DNA of 64,000 nucleotides from Pseudomonas delhiensis (GTDB taxonomy: Bacteria > Pseudomonadota > Gammaproteobacteria > Pseudomonadales > Pseudomonadaceae), in assembly GCF_900187975.1 (NCBI RefSeq), contig NZ_FZPC01000002.1:1-64000 (forward strand). Direction: 5' to 3'. A program made the translations under genes and the position numbers. The notes under the pieces are model-generated. The model was not told the DNA's origin and did no database searches. It saw only the letters and a list, made by a program, of their open reading frames with translations. Positions 29,699 to 39,168 of the stretch are shown here, in pieces. Each line of letters begins with the position of its first letter. The first letter of the stretch is position 1.

Positions 29699-31231
29699 AT
29701 GTCCTCCGCTTCCATCATCACCTTCGGCGACGCGCCCCTGCACTGGCAGGACGTGGTCGCCGTGGCCCGCCACGGCGCCCGCCTGGAGCTGTCGGCGGCG
29801 GCCTGGGCGCGCATCGACAACGCCCGCGCCATCGTCGAGCGCATCGTCGAGCGCGGCGAACGCGCCTACGGCATCAGCACCGGCCTCGGCGCCCTGTGCA
29901 ACGTGGTGCTCGAAGGCGAGCAACTGGCCCGGCTGTCGCGCAACACCCTGCTCAGCCACGCCTGCGGCGTCGGCGAGGCGCTGAAGGACGAGCAGACCCG
30001 CGCGATCATCTGCGTCGCCATCGCCAACTACAGCCTCGGCAAGTCCGGCCTGCACCGCCGCGTGGTGCAGGCGCTGCTGGAACTGCTCAACCGTGGCATC
30101 ACCCCGCGGGTGCCGGCCCAGGGCTCGGTGGGCTACCTGACGCACATGGCCCACGTCGGCGTGGCCCTGCTGGGCATCGGCGAGGTGAGCTACCAGGGCC
30201 GCACCGTCAGCGCCGCCGAGGCCCTCGACAAGGAAGGCCTGGCGCCGGTGGAGCTGGGCGCCAAGGACGGGCTCAGCCTGGTCAACGGCACGCCCTGCAT
30301 GACCGGCCTGTGCTGCCTGGCCCTGGAAGACGCCACGCGCCTGGCGCACTGGGCCGACGTCATCGGCGCCATGAGCTTCGAGGCCCTGCGCGGGCAGACC
30401 GACGCCTTCGACGCGGAAATCCTCGCGCTCAAGCCGCATCCCGGCGCGCAACTGGTGGGCGAGAACCTGCGGGCGCTGCTCGACGGCAGCGAAGTGCTCG
30501 CCAGCAGCCGCGGCATCCGCACCCAGGACGCCCTGAGCATGCGCTCCATGCCGCAGATCCACGGCGCCTGCCGCGACCAGCTGGCCCACGCCGCGCGCCA
30601 GGTGGAGATCGAACTGAATTCGGCCAACGACAACCCCCTGGTGCTGGGCACGCCCGAGCACTACCGGGTGGTGTCCCAGGCCAACCCCCACGGCGAATCC
30701 GTGGCCATGGCCGCCGACCTGCTGTGCATCGCCGTGGCCGAGCTGGGCGGCGTCGCCGAGCGCCGCCTGGACCGCCTGATCAACCCCCTGGTCAGCGGCC
30801 TGCCGGCATTCCTGGTGAGCCAGCCGGGGGTCAACTCGGGAATGATGATCGTGCAGTACGTCGCCGCTGCCCTGGCCGGCGAGAACCGCCAGCTGGCGCA
30901 GCCGGCGGTGGTGGACAACTACGTCACCTCGGGCCTGCAGGAAGACCACCTGAGCCTGGGCACCAGCGCCGCGCTCAAGCTCGGCCGCTGCATCGGCAAC
31001 TGCCAGCAGATCCTCGCCATCGAGTACCTGCTGGCCGCCCAGGCCTTCGAATTCCTCAAGGAGCAACGCTTCGGCGCCGGCACCACGCGGGCCTGGGAGC
31101 TGCTGCGCGAACAGGTGCCGGCCTACGACACCGACCGCTGGCTGGCCCCGGACATCGCCCGCGCCGCCGCGCTGCTGGCCGACCGCCGGGCGCTGCAGAA
31201 CGTCGGCGCGAGCATCGGGAGACTGCAATGA
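29699..31231 (+). CDS. HutH-like aromatic lyase paralogue lacking the MIO tripeptide
   Basis: The 510-residue product aligns with histidine ammonia-lyase over its length: [51 protein letters not shown]. At the MIO site, however, hutH has [15 protein letters not shown] while this protein has [11 protein letters not shown] (residues 142-152). The Ala-Ser-Gly that cyclises into MIO is gone, together with a few residues. Classical ammonia-lyase chemistry is therefore unlikely. The gene is intact, sits between the ABC importer and hutI, and overlaps the hutI start, so it is probably functional in another way. Similar proteins are annotated in P. aeruginosa as probable ammonia-lyases. Confidence 0.9.
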   Translation: MSSASIITFGDAPLHWQDVVAVARHGARLELSAAAWARIDNARAIVERIVERGERAYGISTGLGALCNVVLEGEQLARLSRNTLLSHACGVGEALKDEQTRAIICVAIANYSLGKSGLHRRVVQALLELLNRGITPRVPAQGSVGYLTHMAHVGVALLGIGEVSYQGRTVSAAEALDKEGLAPVELGAKDGLSLVNGTPCMTGLCCLALEDATRLAHWADVIGAMSFEALRGQTDAFDAEILALKPHPGAQLVGENLRALLDGSEVLASSRGIRTQDALSMRSMPQIHGACRDQLAHAARQVEIELNSANDNPLVLGTPEHYRVVSQANPHGESVAMAADLLCIAVAELGGVAERRLDRLINPLVSGLPAFLVSQPGVNSGMMIVQYVAAALAGENRQLAQPAVVDNYVTSGLQEDHLSLGTSAALKLGRCIGNCQQILAIEYLLAAQAFEFLKEQRFGAGTTRAWELLREQVPAYDTDRWLAPDIARAAALLADRRALQNVGASIGRLQ

Positions 31232-32436
31232 AACAGCTCTGGCACAACTGCCACGCCGCCACCATGGCCGGCGGCAAGTATTCGATCATCGAGGACGCCG
31301 CCCTCCTCACCGAGGGCGCACGCATCCACTGGATCGGCCCCCATGCCCAGCTGCCGCTGCACGAGGTGCAGCGCAGCCATGACCTGGGCGGCGCCTGGCT
31401 GACCCCGGGGCTGATCGACTGCCACACCCACCTGGTGTTCGGCGGCGACCGCAGCGCCGAGTTCGAGCTGCGCCTGCAGGGCGCCAGCTACGCCGAGATC
31501 GCCGCCGCCGGCGGCGGCATCGCCAGTACCGTGCGTGCCACCCGCGAGGCCAGCGAGGAGGAATTGCTGGCCAGCGCCATCAAGCGCGCGCGGCCGCTGC
31601 TGGCCGACGGCGTGACCGTGCTGGAGGTGAAGTCCGGCTACGGCCTGGACCTGGCCAGCGAGCGCAAGATGCTGCGCGTGGCCCGGCGCCTGGGCGAGGT
31701 GCTGCCGGTGACGGTGCGCGCCACCTGCCTGTCGGCACACGCCCTGCCGCCGGAATACGCCGGCCGCGCGGACGACTACATCGAGCGGGTGTGCTCGGAC
31801 ATCCTCCCGGCGCTGGCGAACGAAGGGCTGGTGGACGCGGTGGACGCCTTCTGCGAGCACCTGGCGTTCTCCCCGGCGCAGGTCGAGCGGGTGTTCCAGG
31901 CCGCCAAGGCGCTGGGCCTGCCGGTGAAGCTGCATGCCGAGCAACTGTCGTCGCTGCATGGCTCCAGCCTGGCGGCGCGCTACCAGGCGCTGTCCGCCGA
32001 CCACCTGGAATTCATGACCGAGGAAGACGCCATCGCCATGGCCAGGGCCGGCACAGTCGCGGTGCTGCTGCCGGGGGCCTTCTTCGTCCTGCGCGAAACC
32101 CAGTTGCCGCCGATGGAGGCCCTGCGCAAGCACGGCGTGGCCATCGCCCTGGCCAGCGACCTCAACCCCGGCACCTCGCCGGCGCTGTCGCTGCGCCTGA
32201 TGCTCAACATGGGCTGCACCGCCTTCCGCCTCACCCCCGAGGAAGCCCTGGCCGGCGTCACCCTGCACGCCGCCCGCGCCCTGGGCCTGGAAGCCGACCA
32301 CGGCAGCCTGGAGGCGGGCAAGCTCGCCGACTTCGTCGCCTGGGACATCCAGCGCCCGGCCGAGCTGGCCTACTGGCTCGGCGGCGACCTGCCCAAGCGC
32401 ATCATCCGTCACGCAGAGGAAGTCTCCTGTGGATAA
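31228..32436 (+). CDS. hutI: Imidazolonepropionase HutI
   Basis: The 402-residue amidohydrolase opens the imidazolone ring of imidazolone-5-propionate to give N-formimino-L-glutamate. The metal motif [15 protein letters not shown] lies near residue 60; [13 protein letters not shown], the metal-ligand His of [12 protein letters not shown] and [14 protein letters not shown] follow. It overlaps the preceding stop by 4 bp and the hutG start by 8 bp, so translation is coupled through the distal operon. Confidence 0.96.
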   Translation: MKQLWHNCHAATMAGGKYSIIEDAALLTEGARIHWIGPHAQLPLHEVQRSHDLGGAWLTPGLIDCHTHLVFGGDRSAEFELRLQGASYAEIAAAGGGIASTVRATREASEEELLASAIKRARPLLADGVTVLEVKSGYGLDLASERKMLRVARRLGEVLPVTVRATCLSAHALPPEYAGRADDYIERVCSDILPALANEGLVDAVDAFCEHLAFSPAQVERVFQAAKALGLPVKLHAEQLSSLHGSSLAARYQALSADHLEFMTEEDAIAMARAGTVAVLLPGAFFVLRETQLPPMEALRKHGVAIALASDLNPGTSPALSLRLMLNMGCTAFRLTPEEALAGVTLHAARALGLEADHGSLEAGKLADFVAWDIQRPAELAYWLGGDLPKRIIRHAEEVSCG

Positions 32437-33232
32437 CGTACTGAGCTTCAGCCGCGGCCGCGTGCCGCTGCTGGTGAGCATGCCGCACCCCGGCACCCGC
32501 CTGACCCCGGCCGTGGAGAACGGCCTGGTGGACGAGGCCAGGGAACTGGCCGACACCGACTGGCACATCCCGCGCCTGTACGACTTCGCCCGCGAGCTGG
32601 GCGCCAGCACCCTGGCCGCCAACTACTCGCGCTACGTCATCGACCTCAACCGCCCGGCCGACGACAAACCGCTGTACTCCACGGCCACCACCGGCCTGTA
32701 CCCGGACACCCTGTTCGACGGCCGCCCGCTGTTCCACGAAGGCCAGGCGCCCTCGGCCGAAGAGCGCGCGCGCTACCTGGCGGAAGTCTGGACGCCGTAC
32801 CACCGGACGCTCGCCGAGGAACTGGCGCGGCTGAAGGCCGAGTTCGGCTATGCCCTGCTGTGGGACGCCCACTCGATCCGCTCGCACATCCCGCACCTGT
32901 TCGACGGCCGCCTGCCGGACTTCAACATCGGCACCAACTCCGGCAACAGCTGCCCGGCCGACCTCGCCGAACGCCTGCAGGCGGTGTGCGCAGAAGCCGA
33001 AGGCTACAGCCACGTGCTCAACGGCCGCTTCAAGGGCGGCCACATCACCCGCCACTACGGCCAGCCGCAGCAGGACGTGCACGCGGTGCAGCTGGAACTC
33101 GCGCAGTGCAACTACATGGACGAGCAAGCGCCCTTCGCCTACCGCGAAGACCTGGCCGCCCCGACCGCCGCGGTGCTGCGGCGGATGCTGGAAAGCTTCC
33201 TGGCCTGGGGACGCGAGCGCTACGGCCGCTGA
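32429..33232 (+). CDS. hutG: N-formylglutamate deformylase HutG
   Basis: The 267-residue product releases formate from N-formyl-L-glutamate, giving glutamate, the end product of the HutF-HutG branch. Blocks typical of the FGase family are [61 protein letters not shown] and [13 protein letters not shown]. The start is GTG 32429 inside the hutI end. It is the last hut gene; no clear terminator follows, only repeats. Confidence 0.95.
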   Translation: MDNVLSFSRGRVPLLVSMPHPGTRLTPAVENGLVDEARELADTDWHIPRLYDFARELGASTLAANYSRYVIDLNRPADDKPLYSTATTGLYPDTLFDGRPLFHEGQAPSAEERARYLAEVWTPYHRTLAEELARLKAEFGYALLWDAHSIRSHIPHLFDGRLPDFNIGTNSGNSCPADLAERLQAVCAEAEGYSHVLNGRFKGGHITRHYGQPQQDVHAVQLELAQCNYMDEQAPFAYREDLAAPTAAVLRRMLESFLAWGRERYGR

Positions 33233-33300
33233 TGCCGATGTAGGGCGAATAACCGTTTGTGGTTATCCGCCGTTGCTCACTGTGAGCGGGCCCTGCCCGC

Positions 33301-33899
33301 GATTCGCGCGCAGGGCGCGCTCCTACAGGGGAATGGCGCGGGTGGGGCAGCGTAGGCGCGGATTTCATCCGCGAATCGCGCCGGAACCTCCGGCCATCGC
33401 GGACAAGGTTTGCTCCTACGACCGTGCCCAGCCGCTGGTCAATGAAAACGGCGGATAACGCCGTAGGCGTTATGCGCCCTACGGGTCAGGATGACGCCTG
33501 ATTTTCCAGCCGCTCAGGACGGCCCCCTCTCCCGCTTGCGGGAGAGGGTTGGGGAGAGGGGGCGGGGCCAACCCCAGGCACCGTGGCTGACGGGAAACGC
33601 GATTCGCGCGCAGGGCGCGCTCCTACATCGGAATGGCGTGGGTGAGGCAGCGTAGGCGCGGATCTCATCCGCGAATCGCGCCGGAACCTCCGGCCATCGC
33701 GGACAAGGTTTGCTCCTTCGGCCGCGCCCAGCCGCTGGCCAATGAAAACGGCGGATAACGCCGTAGGCGTTATGCGCCCTACGGGTCAGGATGACGCCTG
33801 ATTTTCCAGCCGCTCAGGACGGCCCCCTCTCCCGCTTGCGGGAGAGGGTTGGGGAGAGGGGCGGGGCCAACCCCAGGCACCGTGGCTGCCGGGAAACGC
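33301..33899. repeat. Two tandem copies of a 300-bp composite repeat
   Basis: Bases 33301-33600 and 33601-33899 are near-identical (about a dozen substitutions and one 1-bp deletion by eye), and the first ~15 bp of a third copy follow at 33900. Each unit contains a CGCGCTCCTAC palindrome, a GCGGACAAGG half, the GGCGGATAACGC palindrome and a CCCTCTCCCGC hairpin. No credible gene exists in 33233-33927. The stretch 33238-33300 holds a further reversed REP fragment (GCGAATAACC...GGTTATCCGCC). Confidence 0.92.
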
Positions 33900-33927
33900 G
33901 ATTCGCGCGCAGGGGACGGCGCGAGCG

Positions 33928-34359
33928 TCACTCCCAATCCAGCCGCGCCAGCTTCCATTCGCCGTCTTCCAGCCACCATTCCAGCTTCACGTCGTACAGC
34001 CTTGCGCTGTCGGGGATCAGCCCCTCGGCGCCAGTCAGGCCGACCTTGGCCTCGGTGTAGCCGCGGCGCGACACCGCCGGGTCGATCCAGCTGTTCTTCG
34101 CCGGGGCCAGCACGCCTATGTTCTGGTGGCGGAGGAACAGGACCGCCATGGTGCGCCGGGCCCAGTCGCGGTCGTTGACCTGCTGGGCGCGGAAGTCGCC
34201 GGCCAGTTGGTCGAGCACGGCGCCGGTCTTCTTCGCTTCGATGTTCGTCTGCAGCTGTTGCACGGCGGCTTCCAGCGCCGCCAGCGGGTCGTCCTTGCCG
34301 CAGCCGGCGAGCAGGGCGAGGCACAGCAGCAGGGGCAGGGCGAGGATCCTGGCCAGCAT
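33928..34359 (-). CDS. Small lipoprotein, paralogue of the one at 35427-35861
   Basis: The 143-residue product has a signal peptide with lipobox LAGC, then a helical start (LAALEAAVQQLQTNIEAKK), DFRAQQVNDRDWARRTMAVLF and a C-terminal beta part ending EWWLEDGEWKLARLDWE. It aligns over its full length with the product encoded three genes upstream in the same minus-strand run. ATG 34359 has AAGGAG seven bases upstream; a longer upstream frame has no such site. I know no function for this family; a nuclear-transport-factor-2-like fold would fit. It lies 91 bp after the peptidase gene. Confidence 0.8.
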   Translation of the reverse strand: MLARILALPLLLCLALLAGCGKDDPLAALEAAVQQLQTNIEAKKTGAVLDQLAGDFRAQQVNDRDWARRTMAVLFLRHQNIGVLAPAKNSWIDPAVSRRGYTEAKVGLTGAEGLIPDSARLYDVKLEWWLEDGEWKLARLDWE

Positions 34360-34450
34360 GTCGAACTCCTTTTCAGGGACGGGGAGCCCGGCACCGTAGC
34401 GCAGATGCGCGGCTTGCGGCCACGCCGGGAATGTTTCCAAAGTTCGCCGC

Positions 34451-34960
34451 TCAGGGCGGCAGGAGGAACCGGCCCGGGTCGATGAAGAACATCTTCTTCC
34501 AGCCCTGGGTCTCGTCGGTCGCCGCCCAGGGCCGCGGCAGCAGCGACAGCACCGCGTAGTGCAGGTGCGGCGGCTTGCCGGCGGCATTGCCCGAGCTGCC
34601 CACCGCGCCGACCGCCTGGCCGCGCCCCACCGGCTGCAGCGGCGCCACGTTCCAGGCCTGCAGGTGCGCCAGGTAATGCAGGCGCCATTTCGGCCCGAGG
34701 ATCAGCACCACCTTGCCGCCCAGGCCGACCTCGCCGCGGTACAGCACCAGCCCCGGGACCGGCGCCAGCGCCGGGGTGCCGGCGTCGGCGAAGATGTCGA
34801 TGCCCTTGTGCACCCCGGAGATGCCCCAGGGCTCGTACCAGAAGGAGCGGCGGTTCCAGTCGCGCTGGCTGGCGCCCTGCACCGGGACGACCGGCCGCTC
34901 CGGCAGCAGCATCGGCAGGGCCAGCAGCGCGGCGAGCGGCAGCAGCCAGCGGCGTTTCAC
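34451..34960 (-). CDS. M23 (LytM/LysM-type) metallopeptidase domain protein
   Basis: The 169-residue product starts at GTG 34960 within the Nudix stop (GTGA overlap). After a signal/anchor segment (RRWLLPLAALLALPMLL) it has the M23 fold: SGVHKGIDIFADAGTPALAP with Zn ligands His and Asp, LGGKVVLILGPKWRLHYLAHL, QAVGAVGSSGNAAG and PPHLHY with the HxH ligands. All ligand positions look intact, so a peptidoglycan endopeptidase in the periplasm is likely. It is short for the family and has no extra coiled coil. The partner genes in this operon are two lipoproteins and a Nudix hydrolase. Confidence 0.87.
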   Translation of the reverse strand: MKRRWLLPLAALLALPMLLPERPVVPVQGASQRDWNRRSFWYEPWGISGVHKGIDIFADAGTPALAPVPGLVLYRGEVGLGGKVVLILGPKWRLHYLAHLQAWNVAPLQPVGRGQAVGAVGSSGNAAGKPPHLHYAVLSLLPRPWAATDETQGWKKMFFIDPGRFLLPP

Positions 34961-35430
34961 ACCTGCAGGCCCAGGTGGCGGATCAGCGGCGCCGGCGCGG
35001 CCAGGCGCTCCCAGACGTCGTCGAGCAGCTCGGCGGGGTAGAAGGAGGGCAGGGCGCCCAGGTCGGCGCGCGGCACCCAGGCCACCTCGCGGATGTCGAA
35101 TTCGTCGCCGCCCAGGCCGCGCAGGTTGTCCAGGCTCAGCTCGCCCCGCCAGGCGTCGACGCGGTAGAACAGTTCCATGTGGAAGCGCCCGGCCAGCGGC
35201 TCGGCGAATTCGCGGACGTACACCAGTGGCCCGACCTCCACTTCCAGCCCGGTTTCCTCGCGGCATTCGCGCTTCACGGTGTCGCGCGTCGAGCGGTCGC
35301 ACTGCGACTCGAAGCCGCCGCCCGGGGGGATCCAGTAGACGTCGCCGGCCACCTCGTGGCGCACCAGCAGGATGCTCTGCTCGCGGACCAGCAGGCCGGC
35401 GGCGCGGATGCGGTGTTGCAGTGGGTTCAT
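34957..35430 (-). CDS. Nudix hydrolase
   Basis: The 157-residue product has a Nudix core: LLVREQSILLVRHEVAGDVYWIPPGGGFE, then a Nudix-box helix KRECREETGLEVEVG carrying the REXXEEXG catalytic residues. The first half of the box (GGGFESQCDRST) has a residue other than Glu at the usual GX5E position, so substrate choice may be unusual. The substrate is not predictable from sequence. It overlaps both neighbours by 4 bp (ATGA upstream, GTGA downstream), which ties it tightly to the lipoprotein and the M23 peptidase. Confidence 0.88.
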   Translation of the reverse strand: MNPLQHRIRAAGLLVREQSILLVRHEVAGDVYWIPPGGGFESQCDRSTRDTVKRECREETGLEVEVGPLVYVREFAEPLAGRFHMELFYRVDAWRGELSLDNLRGLGGDEFDIREVAWVPRADLGALPSFYPAELLDDVWERLAAPAPLIRHLGLQV

Positions 35431-35861
35431 CGCCAGTCGAGCCTCGCCAGCTTCCAGGTGTCACCGTCGTGCCGCCATTCCAGGCTTACGCTGTAGGGGC
35501 GCTTGCGCCGGCGCTCGGGCAGCAGGCCGTCGCCGCCGGTCAGCGCCAGTTCCGCCCGGGAATGGCCGACGCCGGCGTAGTTGCGGTCGACGCGGCTGCT
35601 GCGGCCCAGGGTGATGAAGCGCACCCGCGGCTGCTGGACGAATACCTGCGCCAGGGTCCGGCGCACCCACTCGCGGTCGTATTCGCCCTGGGCGCGGAAA
35701 TCCTCGTGCAGCTGCGCCAGCACGGCGCTGGTGGCGCGCTCGTCGAGGTTGCGCTGCAACTGGCGCACCGCGTCGTTCAACTGGTCCTGGGGGGAGTCGC
35801 CGCTGCACCCGCCCAGCAGACAAATGACGCACAGCAGGCAAAGATACAACTTCCTCGGCAT
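35427..35861 (-). CDS. Small lipoprotein, first gene of the envelope operon
   Basis: The 144-residue product has a signal peptide with lipobox LGGC, then DQLNDAVRQLQRNLDERATSA, DFRAQGEYDREWVRRTLAQVF and a C-terminal LEWRHDGDTWKLARLDWR. It is a paralogue of the lipoprotein at 33928-34359, and the two bracket the Nudix and M23 genes. AAGGAG lies 10 bases before the ATG. Its stop overlaps the Nudix start. The gene diverges from pip, 112 bp away. Function unknown. Confidence 0.82.
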   Translation of the reverse strand: MPRKLYLCLLCVICLLGGCSGDSPQDQLNDAVRQLQRNLDERATSAVLAQLHEDFRAQGEYDREWVRRTLAQVFVQQPRVRFITLGRSSRVDRNYAGVGHSRAELALTGGDGLLPERRRKRPYSVSLEWRHDGDTWKLARLDWR

Positions 35862-35972
35862 CCCGAGTGAACTCCTTTATCGGTTTTGCGCGGGCACAGG
35901 TATCATGCCCGACACGCAAGGGATGGTATCCGGTCGAGGGACGGACCGTACGTAAAGATTCAGGAGTGCGCC

Positions 35973-36944
35973 ATGCAGCTTTTGTATCCGGAAATCAAGC
36001 CTTACGCCCGGCACCAACTGGCCGTCGACGAACCGCACGTCCTCTACGTGGATGAGAGCGGCATACCGGACGGCCTGCCGGTGCTTTTCGTGCACGGCGG
36101 CCCGGGTGCCGGTTGCGACGCCCTGTCCAGGCGCTTCTTCGACCCCAACCTGTACCGCATCGTCACCTTCGACCAGCGCGGCTGCGGCCGTTCCACGCCC
36201 TTCGCCAGCCTGGACGACAACACCACCTGGCACCTGGTGGCCGACATGGAGCGCATCCGCCAGCACCTGGGCATCGAGAAGTGGGTGCTGTTCGGCGGCT
36301 CCTGGGGCTCGACGCTGTCGCTGGCCTACGCCCAGGCGCACCCCGAGCGCGTCCACGCGCTGATCCTGCGCGGCATCTTCCTGTGCCGCCCGCAGGATTT
36401 GCGCTGGTTCTACCAGGAGGGCGCCAGCCAGCTGTTCCCCGACTACTGGGAGGACTACCTGGCGCCGATCCCGGCGGACGAGCGCGACGACCTCATGCAG
36501 GCCTTCCGCAAGCGCCTGGTGGGCAGCGACCAGATCGCCCAGATGCACGCCGCGCGCGCCTGGTCCACCTGGGAAGGGCGCACCGCGACGCTGCGGCCGA
36601 ACCCGGCGGTGGTCGACCGCTTCAGCGACCCGCACCGCGCGCTGTCCATCGCCCGCATCGAGAACCACTACTTCGTCAACGCCGCCTTCCTCGAACCGGA
36701 CCAGCTGCTGCGCGACATGCACCGCATCGCCCACCTGCCCGGCGTCATCGTGCACGGCCGCTACGACGTGGTCTGCCCGCTGGACAACGCCTGGGCGCTG
36801 CACAAGGCCTGGCCGAACAGCGAGCTGCAGATCGTCCGCGACGCCGGCCACGCGGCCAGCGAGCCGGGCATCGCCGATGCCCTGGTGCGCGCCACCAACG
36901 AGATCGGCCGGCGCCTGCTGAACCTGCCCCCGGAGGCCGAATGA
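35973..36944 (+). CDS. pip: Proline iminopeptidase
   Basis: The 323-residue alpha/beta hydrolase releases N-terminal proline from peptides in the cytoplasm. Visible elements are the oxyanion [10 protein letters not shown], the RGCGRSTP block, the nucleophile [14 protein letters not shown] (Ser ~112), the acid in [10 protein letters not shown] and the His in [14 protein letters not shown] 35973 has CAGGAG six bases before it. Its stop overlaps the dtd start (ATGA), so both are one transcription unit, as in P. aeruginosa. Confidence 0.95.
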   Translation: MQLLYPEIKPYARHQLAVDEPHVLYVDESGIPDGLPVLFVHGGPGAGCDALSRRFFDPNLYRIVTFDQRGCGRSTPFASLDDNTTWHLVADMERIRQHLGIEKWVLFGGSWGSTLSLAYAQAHPERVHALILRGIFLCRPQDLRWFYQEGASQLFPDYWEDYLAPIPADERDDLMQAFRKRLVGSDQIAQMHAARAWSTWEGRTATLRPNPAVVDRFSDPHRALSIARIENHYFVNAAFLEPDQLLRDMHRIAHLPGVIVHGRYDVVCPLDNAWALHKAWPNSELQIVRDAGHAASEPGIADALVRATNEIGRRLLNLPPEAE

Positions 36945-37378
36945 AGGCGCTGATCCAGCGCGTGAGCGCCGCGCGGGTGGAAGTCGACGGGGAAATCGTC
37001 GGCGCCGTCGACCAGGGCCTGCTGGCACTGGTGGGGGTCGAGCCCCGGGACGACGAGGCGAGCGCCCGGCGGTTGCTGCACAAGCTGCTTAACTATCGAG
37101 TGTTCGCCGATATTGAAGGTAAGATGAACCTTTCTCTGGGCGACATCGGCGGCGGCCTGCTGCTGGTCTCGCAGTTCACCCTGGTCGCCGACACCCGCAA
37201 GGGCCTGCGGCCGAGTTTTTCCAGCGCGGCGCCGCCGGCCCGGGGCGCCGAGCTGTTCGAACATCTCGTGGATCAGGCACGAGCCCGTCATCCGCTGGTC
37301 GCTACCGGCCGGTTCGGCGCCAACATGCAGGTCCACCTGGTCAACGACGGGCCGGTGACCTTTCTTCTGGAGGCGTGA
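36941..37378 (+). CDS. dtd: D-aminoacyl-tRNA deacylase
   Basis: The 145-residue product hydrolyses D-aminoacyl-tRNA (and mischarged Gly-tRNA). The full DTD signature is present: [18 protein letters not shown], the [17 protein letters not shown] catalytic block and the Gly-cisPro motif in [11 protein letters not shown]. Length equals the family standard. It is translationally coupled to pip. A terminator-like hairpin lies 150 bp downstream. Confidence 0.96.
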   Translation: MKALIQRVSAARVEVDGEIVGAVDQGLLALVGVEPRDDEASARRLLHKLLNYRVFADIEGKMNLSLGDIGGGLLLVSQFTLVADTRKGLRPSFSSAAPPARGAELFEHLVDQARARHPLVATGRFGANMQVHLVNDGPVTFLLEA

Positions 37379-37529
37379 ACAGGCGGCAGTCCGTAATCGG
37401 GCCGCAGGATGATGGCAACTCGCATGCGACTAGAACAATGGCTCCCCGGAAGCCCAGGCCGCAAGGCCGGGCAAGGGTTCTTCGCGATCGCGGGGAATCA
37501 TTCGGGCTCACCGGGGTCGGAATTCAATC

Positions 37530-37569
37530 GCCGGCACCTTGGCATTGCCAGGGCCGGCCTTGGTTTTTT
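37530..37569 (+). terminator. Intrinsic terminator immediately upstream of opgG
   Basis: GCCGGC-A-CC-T-TGGC and GCCA-G-GG-CCGGC arms (37530-37544 and 37548-37558, ATT loop) form a stem followed by TTGG and TTTTTT (37564-37569). Only 24 bp separate the T-run from the opgG GTG, too little for a promoter, so opgG transcription must read through it or start inside it. Confidence 0.7.
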
Positions 37570-37593
37570 CAAGTTCACGGACGAGGGGGACTC

Positions 37594-39168
37594 GTGATTT
37601 TTCGTTCCGTTCAACACACCGCTTCCCGTAATTTCCTGCGCGACCTGATGCTGGTCGGCTCCGCTTTCCTGGCCCTGGGCGCCAGTCACGCCTGGGCTTT
37701 CAACATCGACGACGTCGCCGGCGAGGCGAAGAAACTGGCAGGCGAGAAGTACAGCGCGCCGGCCAGCAACCTGCCCTCGGTATTCAGCGAAATGAAGTTC
37801 GCCGACTACCAGCAGATCCGCTTCCGCATGGACAAGGCCTACTGGGCCGACGAGAAGGAGCCGTTCAAGCTCAGCTTCTATCACCAGGGCATGCACTTCG
37901 ACACCCCGGTGAAGATCAACGAGGTGACGGCCACCAGCGTCAAGGAGATCAAGTACGATCCCTCGCGCTTCGACTTCGGTTCGCTGCAGTTCGACGCCAA
38001 TGCCACCAAGGACCTCGGCTACGCCGGGTTCCGCGTGCTCTACCCGATCAACAAGGCCGACAAGCTCGACGAGATCGCCACCTTCCTCGGCGCCAGCTAC
38101 TTCCGCGTGGTCGGCAAGGGCCACGTGTATGGCCTGTCCGCCCGCGGCCTGGCGCTGGACACCGCGCTGCCGTCGGGCGAGGAGTTCCCGCGTTTCCGCG
38201 AGTTCTGGATCGAGAAGCCCAAGCCCCAGGACAAGCACCTGGTGATCTACGCCCTGCTGGACTCGCCGCGCGCCACCGGCGCCTACCGCCTGGTCCTGCG
38301 CCCCGGCAAGGACACCGTGGTCGACGTGCAGGCCAAGGTGTTCCTGCGCGACAAGGTCACCAAGCTCGGCATCGCGCCGCTGACCAGCATGTTCCTGTTC
38401 GGCTCCAACCAGCCCTCGGAGCAGCACAACTTCCGTCCGGAGCTGCATGACTCCACCGGCCTGCAGATCCATGCCGGCAATGACGAGTGGATCTGGCGCC
38501 CCCTGAACAACCCGAAACACCTCTCGGTGAGCAGCTACGCGGTGGAGAACCCGAAAGGCTTCGGCCTGCTCCAGCGCGGCCGCGAGTTCAGCCGCTACGA
38601 GGACCTGGACGACCGCTACGACCTGCGCCCGAGCCTGTGGATCGAGCCGCGCGGCGACTGGGGCAAGGGCAGCGTCGAGCTGGTCGAGATCCCCACCCCG
38701 GACGAGACCAACGACAACATCGTCGCCTTCTTCAACCCGGAGAAGCGCCCGGAAGCCGGCCAGCCGCTGGAGTACGCCTACCGCATGCACTGGACCATGG
38801 ACGAGGATGCCCTGCATTCGCAGAAGGTCGCCCAGGTCAAGCAGACCCTGCGCTCGGTGGGTGACGTCAAGCAGGCCAACCTGATCCGCCAGCCCGACGG
38901 CAGCACCGCCCTGGTGGTGGACTTCGAGGGCGCCAACCTCAAGGTCCTGCCGGCCGACGCCGCGGTGACCACCCAGGTGAGCACCGACGACAATGCCGAG
39001 GTCAAGGAGAACAACCTGCGCTACAACCCGGTGACCCAGGGTTGGCGCCTGACCCTGCGGATCAAGGTGAAGGATCCGAAGAAGCCGACCGAAATGCGTG
39101 CGGCCCTGGTCAAAGATGGACAGACCCTGTCCGAAACCTGGAGCTACCAGCTGCCTGCCGATGAATAA
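37594..39168 (+). CDS. opgG: Glucan biosynthesis periplasmic protein OpgG (MdoG)
   Basis: The 524-residue product acts in the periplasm in making osmoregulated periplasmic glucans, probably in branching the beta-1,2 backbone. The N-terminus has a long signal peptide ([14 protein letters not shown]), followed by [27 protein letters not shown], the FREFWIEKP block and the C-terminal immunoglobulin-like domain with [12 protein letters not shown] 37594 is chosen: GAGGGGGA lies just upstream and the signal peptide then starts correctly. Its stop overlaps the opgH start by 8 bp. Confidence 0.95.
   Translation: MIFRSVQHTASRNFLRDLMLVGSAFLALGASHAWAFNIDDVAGEAKKLAGEKYSAPASNLPSVFSEMKFADYQQIRFRMDKAYWADEKEPFKLSFYHQGMHFDTPVKINEVTATSVKEIKYDPSRFDFGSLQFDANATKDLGYAGFRVLYPINKADKLDEIATFLGASYFRVVGKGHVYGLSARGLALDTALPSGEEFPRFREFWIEKPKPQDKHLVIYALLDSPRATGAYRLVLRPGKDTVVDVQAKVFLRDKVTKLGIAPLTSMFLFGSNQPSEQHNFRPELHDSTGLQIHAGNDEWIWRPLNNPKHLSVSSYAVENPKGFGLLQRGREFSRYEDLDDRYDLRPSLWIEPRGDWGKGSVELVEIPTPDETNDNIVAFFNPEKRPEAGQPLEYAYRMHWTMDEDALHSQKVAQVKQTLRSVGDVKQANLIRQPDGSTALVVDFEGANLKVLPADAAVTTQVSTDDNAEVKENNLRYNPVTQGWRLTLRIKVKDPKKPTEMRAALVKDGQTLSETWSYQLPADE

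Noticed and set aside
33301..33899. CRISPR-like array
   Set aside because: The repeats are 300-bp direct copies with internal palindromes, not short repeats with unique spacers, and no cas gene is near.
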